A stretch of DNA of 64,000 nucleotides from an uncultured Ruminococcus sp. (GCA_902776375.1 CACYPV010000011.1:1-64000); one strand, 5' to 3'; shown: positions 46,185 through 54,554, counted from the stretch's first letter. A program made the numbers and translations. The notes: a model not told the origin generated them from the sequence alone.

Positions 46185-47726
46185 ATGAAGGAAACAGTTA
46201 TCGTCCTCGATTTCGGCGGACAGTACAACCAGCTTATAGCCAGACGCGTGCGTGAATGTAACGTGTACTGCGAGATCTTGCCTTACACGGTCAGCATCGA
46301 GCGCATTAAGGAGCTCGACCCCAAGGGCATCATATTCACCGGAGGTCCCAACAGCGTTTACGACGAGACCTCGCCGCACTACACGCCCGATATCTTCAAG
46401 CTCGGCATACCGATACTCGGCATTTGCTACGGCTGTCAGCTCATGGCTTATTCCCTCGGCGGCAACGTCGTTTCGGCTCAGGACAATTCTGTCAGCGAAT
46501 ACGGCAAGACCGTCACGGATTATAACAACGATTGTGTGCTTTTTGAAAATATAACCGGCAGCGGCGTATCGTGGATGAGCCACCGCGACTATATAAATAA
46601 GGTCCCCGAGGGCTTCACCGTTACCGCTACCACCGAGCACTGCCCCGTCGCTGCAATGGCAGACGCGGAAAGAAAGCTTTACGGCGTTCAGTTCCACCCA
46701 GAGGTGAACCACACCGAGCACGGCAAAGATATGCTGCGCAGCTTCCTGTTCAACGTCTGCGGCTGCAAGGGCGAATGGCAGATGGACAGCTTCATCGACA
46801 GCGCCGTCGCTGAATTGAAGGCGCAGATAGGGGACAAGGGCGTTGTGCTCGGACTTTCCGGCGGCGTAGACAGCTCAGTTGCCGCCGCGCTGCTCAGCAA
46901 GGCTGTGGGCAAGCAGCTCACCTGCGTATTCGTCGACCAGGGGCTTATGCGCAAGGACGAGGGCGATTTTGTCGAGAACACCTTTACAAAGCTGTTCGAC
47001 ATGAACTTTGTCCGCATAAATTGTCAGGAGGAATTCCTCTCTAAGCTCAAAGGCGTTTCAGACCCCGAGGAGAAGCGCAAAATCATCGGCGCCGAGTTTT
47101 ACAACGTGTTCTGGAACAAGATACGCGACGAATACGGCAGCGGCTTCTTCGCGCAGGGCACAATCTACCCCGACCGCATCGAAAGCGGCAAGGGCGACGC
47201 GGCAAAAATAAAAACCCACCATAATCAGGTGGAAGTCCCGAAGGATATCAAATTCGAGGGGATCATCGAGCCGCTTAAAGACTTATTTAAAGATGAAGTC
47301 CGCGCGGTGGGCGAAAAGCTCGGCTTGCCTCACGAGCTCGTGTGGCGCCAGCCCTTCCCGGGTCCCGGACTCGGCGTGCGCGTGATAGGCGAGATCACCG
47401 CCGAGCGCGTAAAGACCCTGCAGGAAGCCGACGCGATCCTGCGCGACGAAATAGAAAAATGCGGCTACGCAAAGGAGCTCAGCCAGTTCTTCGTTGTGCT
47501 CCCGGGCGTTAAGACCGTGGGAGTGATGGGCGACGCCCGCACCTACGACGAGCTTGTGGCGATCCGCGCCGTTACCACCGACGACTTTATGACCGCCGAC
47601 TGGGCAAAGATACCCTACGATATCCTCGGCAAGCTCTCAAACCGCATAATAAACGAGGTAGAGCATGTAAACCGCGTGGTTTACGACATCACCAGCAAGC
47701 CGCCCGGAACGGTGGAATGGGAGTAA
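46185..47726 (+). CDS. guaA: GMP synthase (glutamine-hydrolysing)
   Basis: Aminates XMP to GMP. The N-terminal class I amidotransferase has [18 protein letters not shown], the nucleophile Cys in LGICYGCQ and VQFHPEV. The ATP pyrophosphatase domain has the SGGVDSS loop ([16 protein letters not shown]). The dimerisation domain ends in [18 protein letters not shown]. It has 513 residues. It is the last gene of the purine cluster; a probable terminator hairpin lies at 47829-47861. Confidence 0.98.
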   Translation: MKETVIVLDFGGQYNQLIARRVRECNVYCEILPYTVSIERIKELDPKGIIFTGGPNSVYDETSPHYTPDIFKLGIPILGICYGCQLMAYSLGGNVVSAQDNSVSEYGKTVTDYNNDCVLFENITGSGVSWMSHRDYINKVPEGFTVTATTEHCPVAAMADAERKLYGVQFHPEVNHTEHGKDMLRSFLFNVCGCKGEWQMDSFIDSAVAELKAQIGDKGVVLGLSGGVDSSVAAALLSKAVGKQLTCVFVDQGLMRKDEGDFVENTFTKLFDMNFVRINCQEEFLSKLKGVSDPEEKRKIIGAEFYNVFWNKIRDEYGSGFFAQGTIYPDRIESGKGDAAKIKTHHNQVEVPKDIKFEGIIEPLKDLFKDEVRAVGEKLGLPHELVWRQPFPGPGLGVRVIGEITAERVKTLQEADAILRDEIEKCGYAKELSQFFVVLPGVKTVGVMGDARTYDELVAIRAVTTDDFMTADWAKIPYDILGKLSNRIINEVEHVNRVVYDITSKPPGTVEWE

Positions 47727-47828
47727 TCCCCAAATCGTCAAAAAGCGCATAAACAAGCGGTTTTGGCTGTGTGATTGCCCTCGTTGGCAACAGAATGGCA
47801 ACATTATTTGAATTATTGTAAAAATATA

Positions 47829-47870
47829 GAGCTATCAGATTTTCTGTAAGTCTGATAGCTCTTGTTCTTT
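47829..47870 (+). terminator. Hairpin with T-rich tail after guaA
   Basis: GAGCTATCAGA pairs with TCTGATAGCTC (11 bp), followed by TTGTTCTTT. It is 100 bases past the guaA stop and may have arrived with the mobile-element debris next to it. Confidence 0.65.
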
Positions 47871-47885
47871 CAGTTTCTAAAACAA

Positions 47886-48072
47886 CCTGCCAAAAAGGAA
47901 GGTGTGACTGAGCAGCTCAAAGCAGAAAATCAAATGCTGTGGGGCGCGGGTCTCCGGTGGAGACCTCTGCCGAAGGCAGAAGCGCCGACCGAGCCGACAG
48001 GCGAGACAGCGAATGAACAATATCCGTAACCGTGCAACGGAAATCGTTAATGCAGAGTTGATTTATGTATAA
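47886..48072 (+). pseudogene. tnpV remnant interrupted by a GC-rich insertion
   Basis: The 3' part of a TnpV-type transposon accessory gene. One frame gives VTEQLKAENQMLW (47904-47942). Then about 67 bases of GC-rich sequence containing GGTCTCCGGTGGAGACC and CTGCCGAAGGCAG intervene. The family C-terminus MNNIRNRATEIVNAELIYV resumes at 48013 in a different frame and ends at TAA 48070-48072. The 5' half of the gene is missing. TnpV proteins travel with Tn1549-like and other clostridial conjugative elements; no other element gene is left here. Confidence 0.75.
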
Positions 48073-48118
48073 TAAAATCGAGCAAAGGTGAATTATTCAT
48101 CTTCGCTCGATTATCTTT

Positions 48119-49255
48119 TTATTCGCTCATAATTTGTTTTAACGGTATTTTTTTCATTGACTGACCATAAGCAAACATCACGCCTTCATATACAACGATA
48201 AAAACAGCAAGCGTTATAAAGAACATCAGAAAATCAAACTCATATTCGGGAATACCCTCGACGCCCGAAAAAACAATATCAACCATAATTCTCAATAATG
48301 CATACTGATACACGGAACCGATGATAAAGCCGATATACGCCGCCGGGCGGTAGCCGTCGAGAACAGAACGCTTGCAATCAGCACTATCATAGCCGAATAC
48401 ACGCATCATAGCAATATTCTTTTGGTTGGAGCGGATGACGGTGGTCACGGCAATATACAGCGTGGTAAACGCCAGAACAACGCCGATAATCAACATCATC
48501 AAGCCCATCATTTCACTTGACAAATCCTTCATACTTGCCGACATTTGTATCATAGCTGAGAAGCAGAACGAGGAAAAGGCGATGAAGAACACCAAGGTTT
48601 TGCGGCTTCTTAACACAGAGCTCCTCATTTCGGCGACAAAAGTCTTTTTATCTTTTGTGTTTTTGGTTTTCCCCTTTACCTTTACGATACCCTTCAACAG
48701 ATTGACGCAAGGCTGGCGAAGCTTTAACAGGCTGTTGCATACTGCAATCAAAGCAAAGACCAAAGTGGGAGCAATCACCAGCAGGACGAATAATATCCAA
48801 TGATAACCAATAGAAAGCTCCGGCAAATAACCGTCTTTATTTTGTAACTCATAAAACTGCGGCATTAACGCAAATGACAGCAAATAGCCGACGAAACAGC
48901 CAAGGAATACACTCAAGCCGAAAACAGAAAAACCCTTGGCAATTTTGAAATCAGAATAACCGAGAGCCTTTAATATCCCGATTTCCTTTGAATGGCTGTC
49001 TATGTAATGCTTGATATAGAAAAACAGCATCACAACGGTAGTAATCGCCAAGCAGCCGCCGCTGACGGCGCAAACGACCTTTGAAGTCATAATCTGTGCG
49101 TCGTAGAACATCTGCGCGTAGGGGTTGTCAATCAGACCTGCTATCGCAGTTAAATCCAAATAATAGTTTAAAAACATATTGCAGACGGTTACCGCACAGC
49201 AGGTCATAATGGAAATTCCGAACAACTTTACGCTGTCCTTGATACTGACAATCAT
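48119..49255 (-). CDS. ABC transporter permease, FtsX-like
   Basis: A 378-residue membrane protein with two FtsX-type halves. Each half has a group of three or four helices, with HSKEIGILKALGYSDFKIAKG and QKNIAMMRVFGYDSADCKRS as the conserved cytoplasmic segments after them. It lacks the large extracellular domain of MacB. It follows the ATPase gene by 4 bases, and together they form an exporter or mechanotransmitter of unknown substrate, similar to peptide-resistance or lipoprotein-release systems. Confidence 0.85.
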   Translation of the reverse strand: MIVSIKDSVKLFGISIMTCCAVTVCNMFLNYYLDLTAIAGLIDNPYAQMFYDAQIMTSKVVCAVSGGCLAITTVVMLFFYIKHYIDSHSKEIGILKALGYSDFKIAKGFSVFGLSVFLGCFVGYLLSFALMPQFYELQNKDGYLPELSIGYHWILFVLLVIAPTLVFALIAVCNSLLKLRQPCVNLLKGIVKVKGKTKNTKDKKTFVAEMRSSVLRSRKTLVFFIAFSSFCFSAMIQMSASMKDLSSEMMGLMMLIIGVVLAFTTLYIAVTTVIRSNQKNIAMMRVFGYDSADCKRSVLDGYRPAAYIGFIIGSVYQYALLRIMVDIVFSGVEGIPEYEFDFLMFFITLAVFIVVYEGVMFAYGQSMKKIPLKQIMSE

Positions 49256-49259
49256 ACCG

Positions 49260-49952
49260 TCACCACCCGATCTCGTAAGCCGTCTTTTTATCCGTGTTTT
49301 CGGTAACGCTGACGATTTTGCCGCTGTTCATCTTAATGATTCTGTCGGCGGTTTCGGCTATATTGCTGTTGTGCGTTACCATAATCATCGTAAAGCCCTG
49401 TTCCTCGTGTAGCTTGATGATATAGTCGAGTACCTGTCTGCCTGTTTCTTCGTCTAATGCTCCTGTCGGCTCGTCAAGAAAAAGTACCTTCGGATTCTTT
49501 GCGAGCGCTCTTGCTATCGCTACACGCTGTTGTTCGCCGCCGCTGAGCTCTGATGGGAATTTTCTGCGCTTATCGGATAAGCCGACCGCTTCGATATATT
49601 TCAGATAATCCTTGTTATTGTCGAGGTCAGCACCCATCCTTACATTCTTTTCTACATTTAGATGTGGGAGCAAATAATACTGCTGAAAGATATAAGCCGT
49701 GTTTTCACGTCGGAATTTCGTCAGATCCTTTTCGCTCATATTGCCGAGTTCTTGGCTGTCATAAGCAACACAACCGCCGTCTGAAGTCTCCAAGCCCGAA
49801 ATGACATTGAGAAAGGTTGATTTTCCCGAACCTGAAGCGCCGAGTATGACGATAAACTCACCATCGTTAATGCGAACGGAAACACCATCCAGCGCTTTAA
49901 AGCGACTTTCGGCTTTTCCGTAATATTTTGTTAAATCATTTATCTCTATCAT
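49260..49952 (-). CDS. ABC transporter ATP-binding protein (MacB/LolD type)
   Basis: A 230-residue ATPase with Walker [10 protein letters not shown] (residues 38-46), Q-loop region [12 protein letters not shown], signature [15 protein letters not shown], Walker B VLFLDEP followed by TGALDEETG, and the switch His in VTHNSN. The TGALD motif after Walker B is typical of partners of FtsX-like permeases. It lies between the broken TetR gene and the permease in one unit. Confidence 0.95.
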   Translation of the reverse strand: MIEINDLTKYYGKAESRFKALDGVSVRINDGEFIVILGASGSGKSTFLNVISGLETSDGGCVAYDSQELGNMSEKDLTKFRRENTAYIFQQYYLLPHLNVEKNVRMGADLDNNKDYLKYIEAVGLSDKRRKFPSELSGGEQQRVAIARALAKNPKVLFLDEPTGALDEETGRQVLDYIIKLHEEQGFTMIMVTHNSNIAETADRIIKMNSGKIVSVTENTDKKTAYEIGW

Positions 49953-49957
49953 TATTA

Positions 49958-50433
49958 TTATCCTTTCAGTCTTTCTGTCAGCAATGCTTTGAAAACTTCC
50001 GTCAGCATTATGCCGATCTCAACTTCCGTAAAGCGACACATAGATGTTGCGCAGAGGGTGGCAATGCCGTGAGAATATATCCATAGGTGTCGGTACAATA
50101 TAACAGCGTCATCTGCCGATACAGGATATTCATCGGTAATTGATTTTAAAATATCGATATAGTTGTCATCAATTTCGGGGAGTATTCTATTTACGCCTAT
50201 ATTACCGTATGTTTTTCGCATAAACAAAAGTTGAAACAGCTTCGGCTCATTTATTGCAAACTGAATATATGACTGACCAACGCCCTTAAAGGCAGGGGTT
50301 TGCTGTAATCCTTGCTCAACATATTCGGAATATATCTCACGAGCTTTTGCTTCAATCCCGTTAAGTACCTCGCCCATATTATCAAAAACGGTAAATATCG
50401 GTCTTGCCGAGCTAATTTCGCTTTAGGGGGCAT
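49958..50433 (-). pseudogene. TetR family regulator that has lost its DNA-binding domain
   Basis: The upstream frame starts MPPKA at ATG 50433, as in many clostridial TetR proteins. It then jumps directly to a segment equivalent to KL(G)SARPIFTVFDNMGEV, which continues in another frame to 49958 (EAKAREIYSEYVEQGLQQTPAFKGVG...). The roughly 30 residues that should form the helix-turn-helix are missing and the frame is shifted. The remaining 139 residues are the ligand-binding part (TetR C-terminal, WHG-like). No functional repressor can be made, so the downstream ABC genes may be expressed constitutively (inference). Confidence 0.75.
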
Positions 50434-50476
50434 AATGAGCTCCTTTCTAAAACAATCGTTTTATAACATTTGTTTT

Positions 50477-50505
50477 ATTATAAAGTATAATAATCGTTTT
50501 GTCAA
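50477..50505 (-). promoter_or_regulatory. Promoter of the tetR-ABC unit with operator-like repeats
   Basis: On the minus strand TTGACA (50505-50500) and TATAAT (50482-50477) have a 17-base spacer. AAAACGATT occurs overlapping the -35 and again as ATAAAACGATTGTTTT downstream of the -10, which fits a TetR operator. Confidence 0.75.
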
Positions 50506-50551
50506 TAACCGGATTTGTAACGCCAAAACACGCAATGAAATGAAATACCCT

Positions 50552-50835
50552 TTGAATACAAAGCTAAAATGCGGTATAATAGCCGTATAGAAAAGTTTAT
50601 CCAACACGGCTAAATTCCCTTACTGTTATCAACGCTGATAAAAAATGATAACAAGAGGGGATATAGGCAGGAGAATATGGATATATCAAATAATCAAAAG
50701 AACCACAGATAGTACAGATAATAATACCTACACGGAATTGTTTAAGCGCTATCGAGTGGGAGTAAATTTCTAATATAGAATTATAATCAACGCCGCCAAG
50801 TGGGATAATCTCCTGCTTGGCGGCTCTGTTTTTTT
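50552..50835 (+). ncRNA. ORF-less transcription unit 1 (candidate small RNA)
   Basis: A promoter, TTGAAT (50552-50557)/TATAAT (50575-50580), has a 17-base spacer, and the repeated terminator ends at 50835. About 250 bases between them hold no plausible gene. The 5' part can fold: AGCCGT/ACGGCT, and GTTATCA/TGATAAC nested in CCCTT/GAGGG. An 11-codon frame (MDISNNQKNHR at about 50679) after AGGAG is possible. No known RNA family is recognised. Confidence 0.4.
50754..50835 (+). terminator. Repeated terminator, copy 1
   Basis: A 71-base repeat (50754-50824) ends in a 14-bp stem, GCCGCCAAGTGGGA/TCCTGCTTGGCGGC with loop TAATC, and then TCTGTTTTTTT. Near-identical copy at 53564-53634; stem-only relatives at 51815-51851 and 55517-55555. 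Confidence 0.85.
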
Positions 50836-50843
50836 GAATAATA

Positions 50844-50873
50844 ACCACTTATCTTCAAAAAACGACCACTTAT
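50844..50873. promoter_or_regulatory. Direct-repeat operator for the LytTR regulator
   Basis: ACCACTTAT occurs at 50844-50852 and 50865-50873, exactly 21 bases apart (two helical turns), each followed by a CAAAAAACG or GAAAAACG tail. LytTR domains bind such direct repeats, and the LytTR gene starts 65 bases downstream, so autoregulation is likely. A TATACT lies at about 50908. Confidence 0.65.
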
Positions 50874-50937
50874 TGAAAAACGGTGGATTTGATTTTCAAA
50901 GCGTGGTATACTGTTGTCAACAAAGGAGGAAAAAACA

Positions 50938-51378
50938 ATGCAGGTAGAGATCAAAATTGACGACAACTGTATTGAGCCGAAGGTAATTATCGTTACCGAT
51001 AAGGTAACCGATGAAATCAACGACATACTCAATACGCTTTCATCAAAAACGCCCGAGGTTATCACAGGCTTTTACAATGATTTAGCCGAGATCTTATCGC
51101 CGGAGGACATTATCCGTATTTACGCAGAGGGCGGCAAGACATTTGCTTTTGCCAACAAGAAAGAATATATCCTTAGACAAAGATTATACGAGCTTGAGGA
51201 GCAGCTTACCAAGTACAGCTTTGTGCGCATTTCCAACTCGGAGATCATCAATCTTAAAAAGGTGCGCAACTTTGATTTGAGCTTATCGGGTACGATTTGC
51301 GTTACGCTGTCCGACGGTACGACTACTTATGTTTCAAGACGCTATGTGTCAAAAATCAAAAAGGTTTTAGGTTTATAG
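50938..51378 (+). CDS. LytTR family DNA-binding regulator
   Basis: A 146-residue regulator without a receiver domain. Residues 1-45 are a short N-terminal region. The LytTR domain covers about 50-146 (EDIIRIYAEGGKTFAFANKKEYI, FVRISNSEIINLKKVRNFDL, YVSRRYVSKIKKVLGL). ATG at 50938 follows GGAGG. Genes of this type are usually followed by a DUF3021 membrane protein that modulates them, as here, but that partner is broken. Confidence 0.9.
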   Translation: MQVEIKIDDNCIEPKVIIVTDKVTDEINDILNTLSSKTPEVITGFYNDLAEILSPEDIIRIYAEGGKTFAFANKKEYILRQRLYELEEQLTKYSFVRISNSEIINLKKVRNFDLSLSGTICVTLSDGTTTYVSRRYVSKIKKVLGL

Positions 51379-51388
51379 GAGGTAGATT

Positions 51389-51806
51389 ATGAAAAAGAAA
51401 GTTATTCTGCGCAGCCTGATCGGTGCTAATCAACAAGGGAGAGTATTATCCTGTAGTGCCGCAGTTGACTGCTCTTTGCGGCAATGAACTGAATGCAGTC
51501 GTTATCCAGACAATATGCTCTTTGATATACGGAGCTGCTTTCGGCGGAGCGTCGGTGATTTGGGAAACGGATAATTGGAGCCTTTTGAAGCAGACGGTTC
51601 TGCACTTCCTTGTAATAACAATATCATTGTTCCCAATCGCCTATTTTATGTACTGGATGCCGCATAGCTTTTTAGGAATAGTAGGCTATATCGCCATCTT
51701 TTTCCTCATTTATTTCTCTATTTGGATCGCTCAGTACTTTGCTATGAAGAAAAGGATTCAGGCGTTCAACGACAAGGTCAAATCAGATTTAGTAAACAGC
51801 CAATAA
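51389..51806 (+). pseudogene. DUF3021 membrane protein, frameshifted
   Basis: ATG 51389, with AGGAGG upstream, begins MKKKVILRSLIG as in intact family members, but the frame closes. The family sequence resumes one frame over at LINKGEYYPVVPQLTALCGNE (from about 51420) and runs to 51806 with three helices. Roughly 12-16 residues of the first helix are missing. The 3' frame alone is 127 residues. Membrane partner of the LytTR regulator; probably non-functional. Confidence 0.75.
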
Positions 51807-51814
51807 ATAATCCA

Positions 51815-51851
51815 GCCGCCAAGCGGGATATTTCCTGTTTGGCGGCTTTTT
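51815..51851 (+). terminator. Repeated terminator, copy 4 (stem only)
   Basis: GCCGCCAAGCGGGA pairs with TCCTGTTTGGCGGC, followed by TTTTT, just past the DUF3021 frame. Confidence 0.85.
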
Positions 51852-51872
51852 CAAAAATATTTCAATAAACTC

Positions 51873-51977
51873 TTGACAACTATATCGGAAGGTGATATAG
51901 TTATTACAACATCCGATATATCGGAAAGCGATATAACAGGAGATGATATATCGGTAAACGATAACAGAGGTGATCAT
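51873..51977 (+). promoter_or_regulatory. Promoter and operator cluster of padR
   Basis: TTGACA (51873-51878) and TATAGT (51896-51901) are 17 bases apart. The promoter and leader hold four to five ATATCGG or CGATAT half-sites, including the perfect palindrome CCGATATATCGG at about 51912. This suggests cooperative autorepression by the PadR protein. Confidence 0.7.
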
Positions 51978-52283
51978 ATGTCAAAACAAAACGCTTTGAC
52001 TGAGCCTGTTTATTACATTCTGCTGTCACTGCTTACGCCTATGCACGGCTATGGTATTATGCAGAACGTAAAAAAGTTGACAAATGACAGGGTGAACATC
52101 GGCGCGGGTACGCTCTACGGAGCGATCAACACCCTGCTCTCAAAGGGCTTTATTGCGGAATACAAAAGCGATCCGTCCAAAAAGGAATATATCATCACAG
52201 ATGACGGAAGAAGCGTATTAAGCGCGGAGCTTACAAGACTAAAGGAGCTTGTAAAAAACGGAGAAGAATTATTGGAGGGTTAA
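51978..52283 (+). CDS. PadR family transcriptional regulator
   Basis: A 101-residue winged-helix regulator: EPVYYILLSLLTPMHGYGIMQNV, IGAGTLYGAINTLLSKGFI, KEYIITDDGRSVL and a short C-terminal dimerisation helix. ATG at 51978 follows GAGGTG. The upstream palindromic sites suggest autoregulation. It is followed after 4 bases by a DUF2812 gene, a frequent PadR partner. Confidence 0.93.
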   Translation: MSKQNALTEPVYYILLSLLTPMHGYGIMQNVKKLTNDRVNIGAGTLYGAINTLLSKGFIAEYKSDPSKKEYIITDDGRSVLSAELTRLKELVKNGEELLEG

Positions 52284-52287
52284 TACG

Positions 52288-52884
52288 ATGGATAATTCAC
52301 ACATCTCAAAATTTAAACTGTTTTTTTCGCTCGATAAGGAGCTTGCGTTTATCAATAAGATGAACAAAGAAGGCTGGAAGCTCATCTATATCAAAGGCGG
52401 AGTTATTTATTCATTTGAAAAATCCAAGCCGGACGAGTATTTTACCATACTTCACGCCACAGCAAAGGAAAAGATTTTGGAAATATCCTCTTTTGCCGCT
52501 CAGTGCGGTTATCAAGCCATACCGCATACGATGGACGGTTTCGGTGATCTGCTTTATCTCACCGGCAGAAAGACAGATGTTTCGCCTGAATTTGTTTGTG
52601 AAGCACCTGAAAAAATTGACAGCGCAGAAAGAATATATCATCGTTTCCGAACTCTCAGCATTGTTTTTATCATATTGTCCGTTTTACTTATTTTGGATTG
52701 TGCGATTATCCTTTGGGCAAGGATGACCGCTCCCGAGGCTTCGGTTATTTTAACTGTTTTTGGTGTGTTGTTTATGTTATTCGTTGCAATATATATTGCT
52801 ATGTGTATCTATGTTAACGTGCTGACCGCCAAAGCACGCCGAAATTTGAAGCAATTACAAAAGGAAAGTGAAATCTATGAATAA
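52288..52884 (+). CDS. DUF2812 membrane protein
   Basis: A 198-residue protein with an N-terminal DUF2812 domain (KFKLFFSLDKELAFINKMNKEGWKLI, YFTILHATAKEK) and two C-terminal transmembrane helices at about residues 125-175. Function is unknown; members are usually encoded behind PadR repressors. It follows padR in one operon. Confidence 0.85.
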   Translation: MDNSHISKFKLFFSLDKELAFINKMNKEGWKLIYIKGGVIYSFEKSKPDEYFTILHATAKEKILEISSFAAQCGYQAIPHTMDGFGDLLYLTGRKTDVSPEFVCEAPEKIDSAERIYHRFRTLSIVFIILSVLLILDCAIILWARMTAPEASVILTVFGVLFMLFVAIYIAMCIYVNVLTAKARRNLKQLQKESEIYE

Positions 52885-52899
52885 AAAGGGTGTGTCTTT

Positions 52900-53211
52900 T
52901 TGTATTACCTGTATCTAATACCTTTTTTCGTCTTACTGATCATCATTTTTATATCTTATAATCCAAAAGTATCGGAAAGGAAAATGACAATGGTTATTTT
53001 ATCAAACGACAAAACAATATGTGCCGAGTACAACCGCATGACTGTTCAACGCAATTACGGAAACGGAAAAGATAAAAAATTTGCGCTTATCGGCAGCGTC
53101 AACCATCATTCGGATGTATTAAACAGCTATCCGACAAAAGAAGAGGCAGTTGCAGAACTTGAAAAGATATACGCAGCTTATCAAAACGGCGATAAAACAT
53201 ATGCGGTATAA
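52900..53211 (+). CDS. Small membrane-anchored hypothetical protein
   Basis: 103 codons from TTG 52900 (AAGGGTG upstream). One N-terminal helix (YLYLIPFFVLLIIIFISY) precedes a soluble part with SERKMTMVILSNDKTICAEY and a C-terminal amphipathic stretch (TKEEAVAELEKIYAAY). I do not recognise the family. An internal ATG at 52984 would give a soluble protein of 75 residues. It is probably the third gene of the padR operon. Confidence 0.55.
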   Translation: MYYLYLIPFFVLLIIIFISYNPKVSERKMTMVILSNDKTICAEYNRMTVQRNYGNGKDKKFALIGSVNHHSDVLNSYPTKEEAVAELEKIYAAYQNGDKTYAV

Positions 53212-53408
53212 GATTATGGTCGAAGGAATTGGATTTTATCCAAATCAATCTGTAACGCCCAAACCCATCAAGTAATGTAATCACTCTACCTAACCTATTT
53301 TTCTTTTCAAAGAGCGCATAAATAGTATGTTTTGAAGCCTAAAAGCGTGACACTATTTCGATTTATTATCAAGATTAAAAAGTATAATTATTTTACCGCT
53401 TTAAAGTT

Positions 53409-53644
53409 TTGATTTTAAAGAATGGTTATGCTATAATAAACCAAAAGCTATTAGAAATAAACCAAGCTACGAATGATAGCAAATGACTGATAGCTTTTTG
53501 ATAGCACAAGCTGTGATAACTAAACAAAAATGTATAATTGAAACCATATTTCTTTGCACTTAAGAGTGGGAGTAAAATTCTAATATGGAATTATAATCAA
53601 CGCCGCCAAGTGGGATAATCTCCTGCTTGGCGGCATCTTTTTTG
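53409..53644 (+). ncRNA. ORF-less transcription unit 2 (candidate small RNA)
   Basis: A promoter, TTGATT (53409-53414)/TATAAT (53432-53437), has a 17-base spacer, and the repeated terminator ends at 53644. Between them AAAAGCTAT (from about 53443) can pair with ATAGCTTTTT. No gene is seen. The last 71 bases match unit 1, while the 5' parts differ. The rest of the gap 53212-53408 holds nothing recognisable. Confidence 0.4.
53564..53644 (+). terminator. Repeated terminator, copy 2
   Basis: The 71-base repeat (53564-53634) with stem GCCGCCAAGTGGGA/TCCTGCTTGGCGGC and an ATCTTTTTTG tail. It matches copy 1 with only a few changes, all in the upstream AT-rich part. Confidence 0.85.
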
Positions 53645-53687
53645 ATTCTTGCAAATAAAAATATCTACGACTAAATGTAAAATATAC

Positions 53688-53716
53688 TTGACAAAACGAA
53701 TGTAATATGATACACT
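53688..53716 (+). promoter_or_regulatory. Promoter of the membrane protein/XRE pair
   Basis: TTGACA (53688-53693) and TACACT (53711-53716) with a 17-base spacer, 45 bases before the start codon. Confidence 0.75.
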
Positions 53717-53761
53717 CTCCATGTAAAGATCACTATTTGAAATTTTAAAGGAGTGTTTATT

Positions 53762-54277
53762 ATGCTTGAAAATCCTCTGGTTCCTGCTATCATTATTATC
53801 GCTGTCTTTGTGTTAGTTGTGATCGTACGCTCAAAAAAGGTAAGAAAAGCACAGTATGATGAACGTCAGCTTTTGGCGAGAAATACCGCGTTTCGCTATT
53901 CATTTTTCTTCTTGCTGTTTTATTGCTTTGTCTGCGCGGTTTTGCAGCTCTGCAACGTCATTTGGGCGCCGATCTCGATACAAATGTTTCTCGGGATAAT
54001 TCTATCTTTTGCGATATTTATCGCATTGTGTATTATCAAGGACGCCTATTTTTCTACTTCGAAAAAGTATAACACCAATGCAGTTATCTTCTTTTTTGCG
54101 TACGGCGTCGTAAATTCGGTCTATTTGGTGCACGGGCTCGTCAACGGTAAAACCTTTTTGGAAAACGGACAATTCTCAGAGCTCGTTTTGTATGCTGTTG
54201 CCGCCGTTTGCCTCTTTGTCTTGGGAATCTTTTCGGTCATTAAGTATACTCTCGAAAATCGCGGAGCGGAGAAGTAA
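53762..54277 (+). CDS. Membrane protein paired with an XRE regulator
   Basis: A 171-residue protein with about five hydrophobic helices and a conserved-looking cytoplasmic segment KAQYDERQLLARNTAFRYSF near the N-terminus. Such DERQ-type proteins are often encoded with a small Cro/CI regulator of the YozG type, as here; their function is unknown. ATG at 53762 has AAGGAG 9 bases upstream. Its stop overlaps the start of the XRE gene (TAATG). Confidence 0.8.
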   Translation: MLENPLVPAIIIIAVFVLVVIVRSKKVRKAQYDERQLLARNTAFRYSFFFLLFYCFVCAVLQLCNVIWAPISIQMFLGIILSFAIFIALCIIKDAYFSTSKKYNTNAVIFFFAYGVVNSVYLVHGLVNGKTFLENGQFSELVLYAVAAVCLFVLGIFSVIKYTLENRGAEK

Positions 54278-54468
54278 TGAAAAACTTGAAACTAAAAAGC
54301 GCGCGCGCCGCGCTCGACCTTTCTCAGCAACAGCTTGCCGATAAGGTTGGCGTCAGCCGACAAACGATCAACGCTATAGAAAAAGGCGACTACAATCCGA
54401 CAATCAAGCTGTGTGTCGCTATTTGCCGCACGCTCGGAAAAACCTTAGACGAATTATTCTGGGAATGA
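54277..54468 (+). CDS. Small XRE family regulator
   Basis: 63 residues forming little more than a Cro/CI helix-turn-helix: KLKSARAALDLSQQQLADKVGVSRQTINAIEKGDYNPTIKL, split here as the recognition helices, with the YozG-like end CRTLGKTLDELFWE. It is translationally coupled to the upstream membrane protein and probably represses the pair or is controlled by it. Confidence 0.93.
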   Translation: MKNLKLKSARAALDLSQQQLADKVGVSRQTINAIEKGDYNPTIKLCVAICRTLGKTLDELFWE

Positions 54469-54502
54469 TGTTAAAATTCTAAATTAGAATAATAATTCGG
54501 AT

Positions 54503-54531
54503 TTGACAAATGGTTTTGTTTCCGCTATAAT
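54503..54531 (+). promoter_or_regulatory. Consensus promoter before the leader peptide and CD3324-type gene
   Basis: TTGACA (54503-54508) and TATAAT (54526-54531) with a 17-base spacer, a full match to the vegetative consensus and the strongest promoter seen in the island. Confidence 0.85.
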
Positions 54532-54554
54532 AGGGCGGACAGGAGGGCTGCGAT

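Noticed and set aside
50597..50848. 83-codon minus-strand frame
   Set aside because: It crosses the repeated terminator and the LytTR operator, and has no ribosome binding site.
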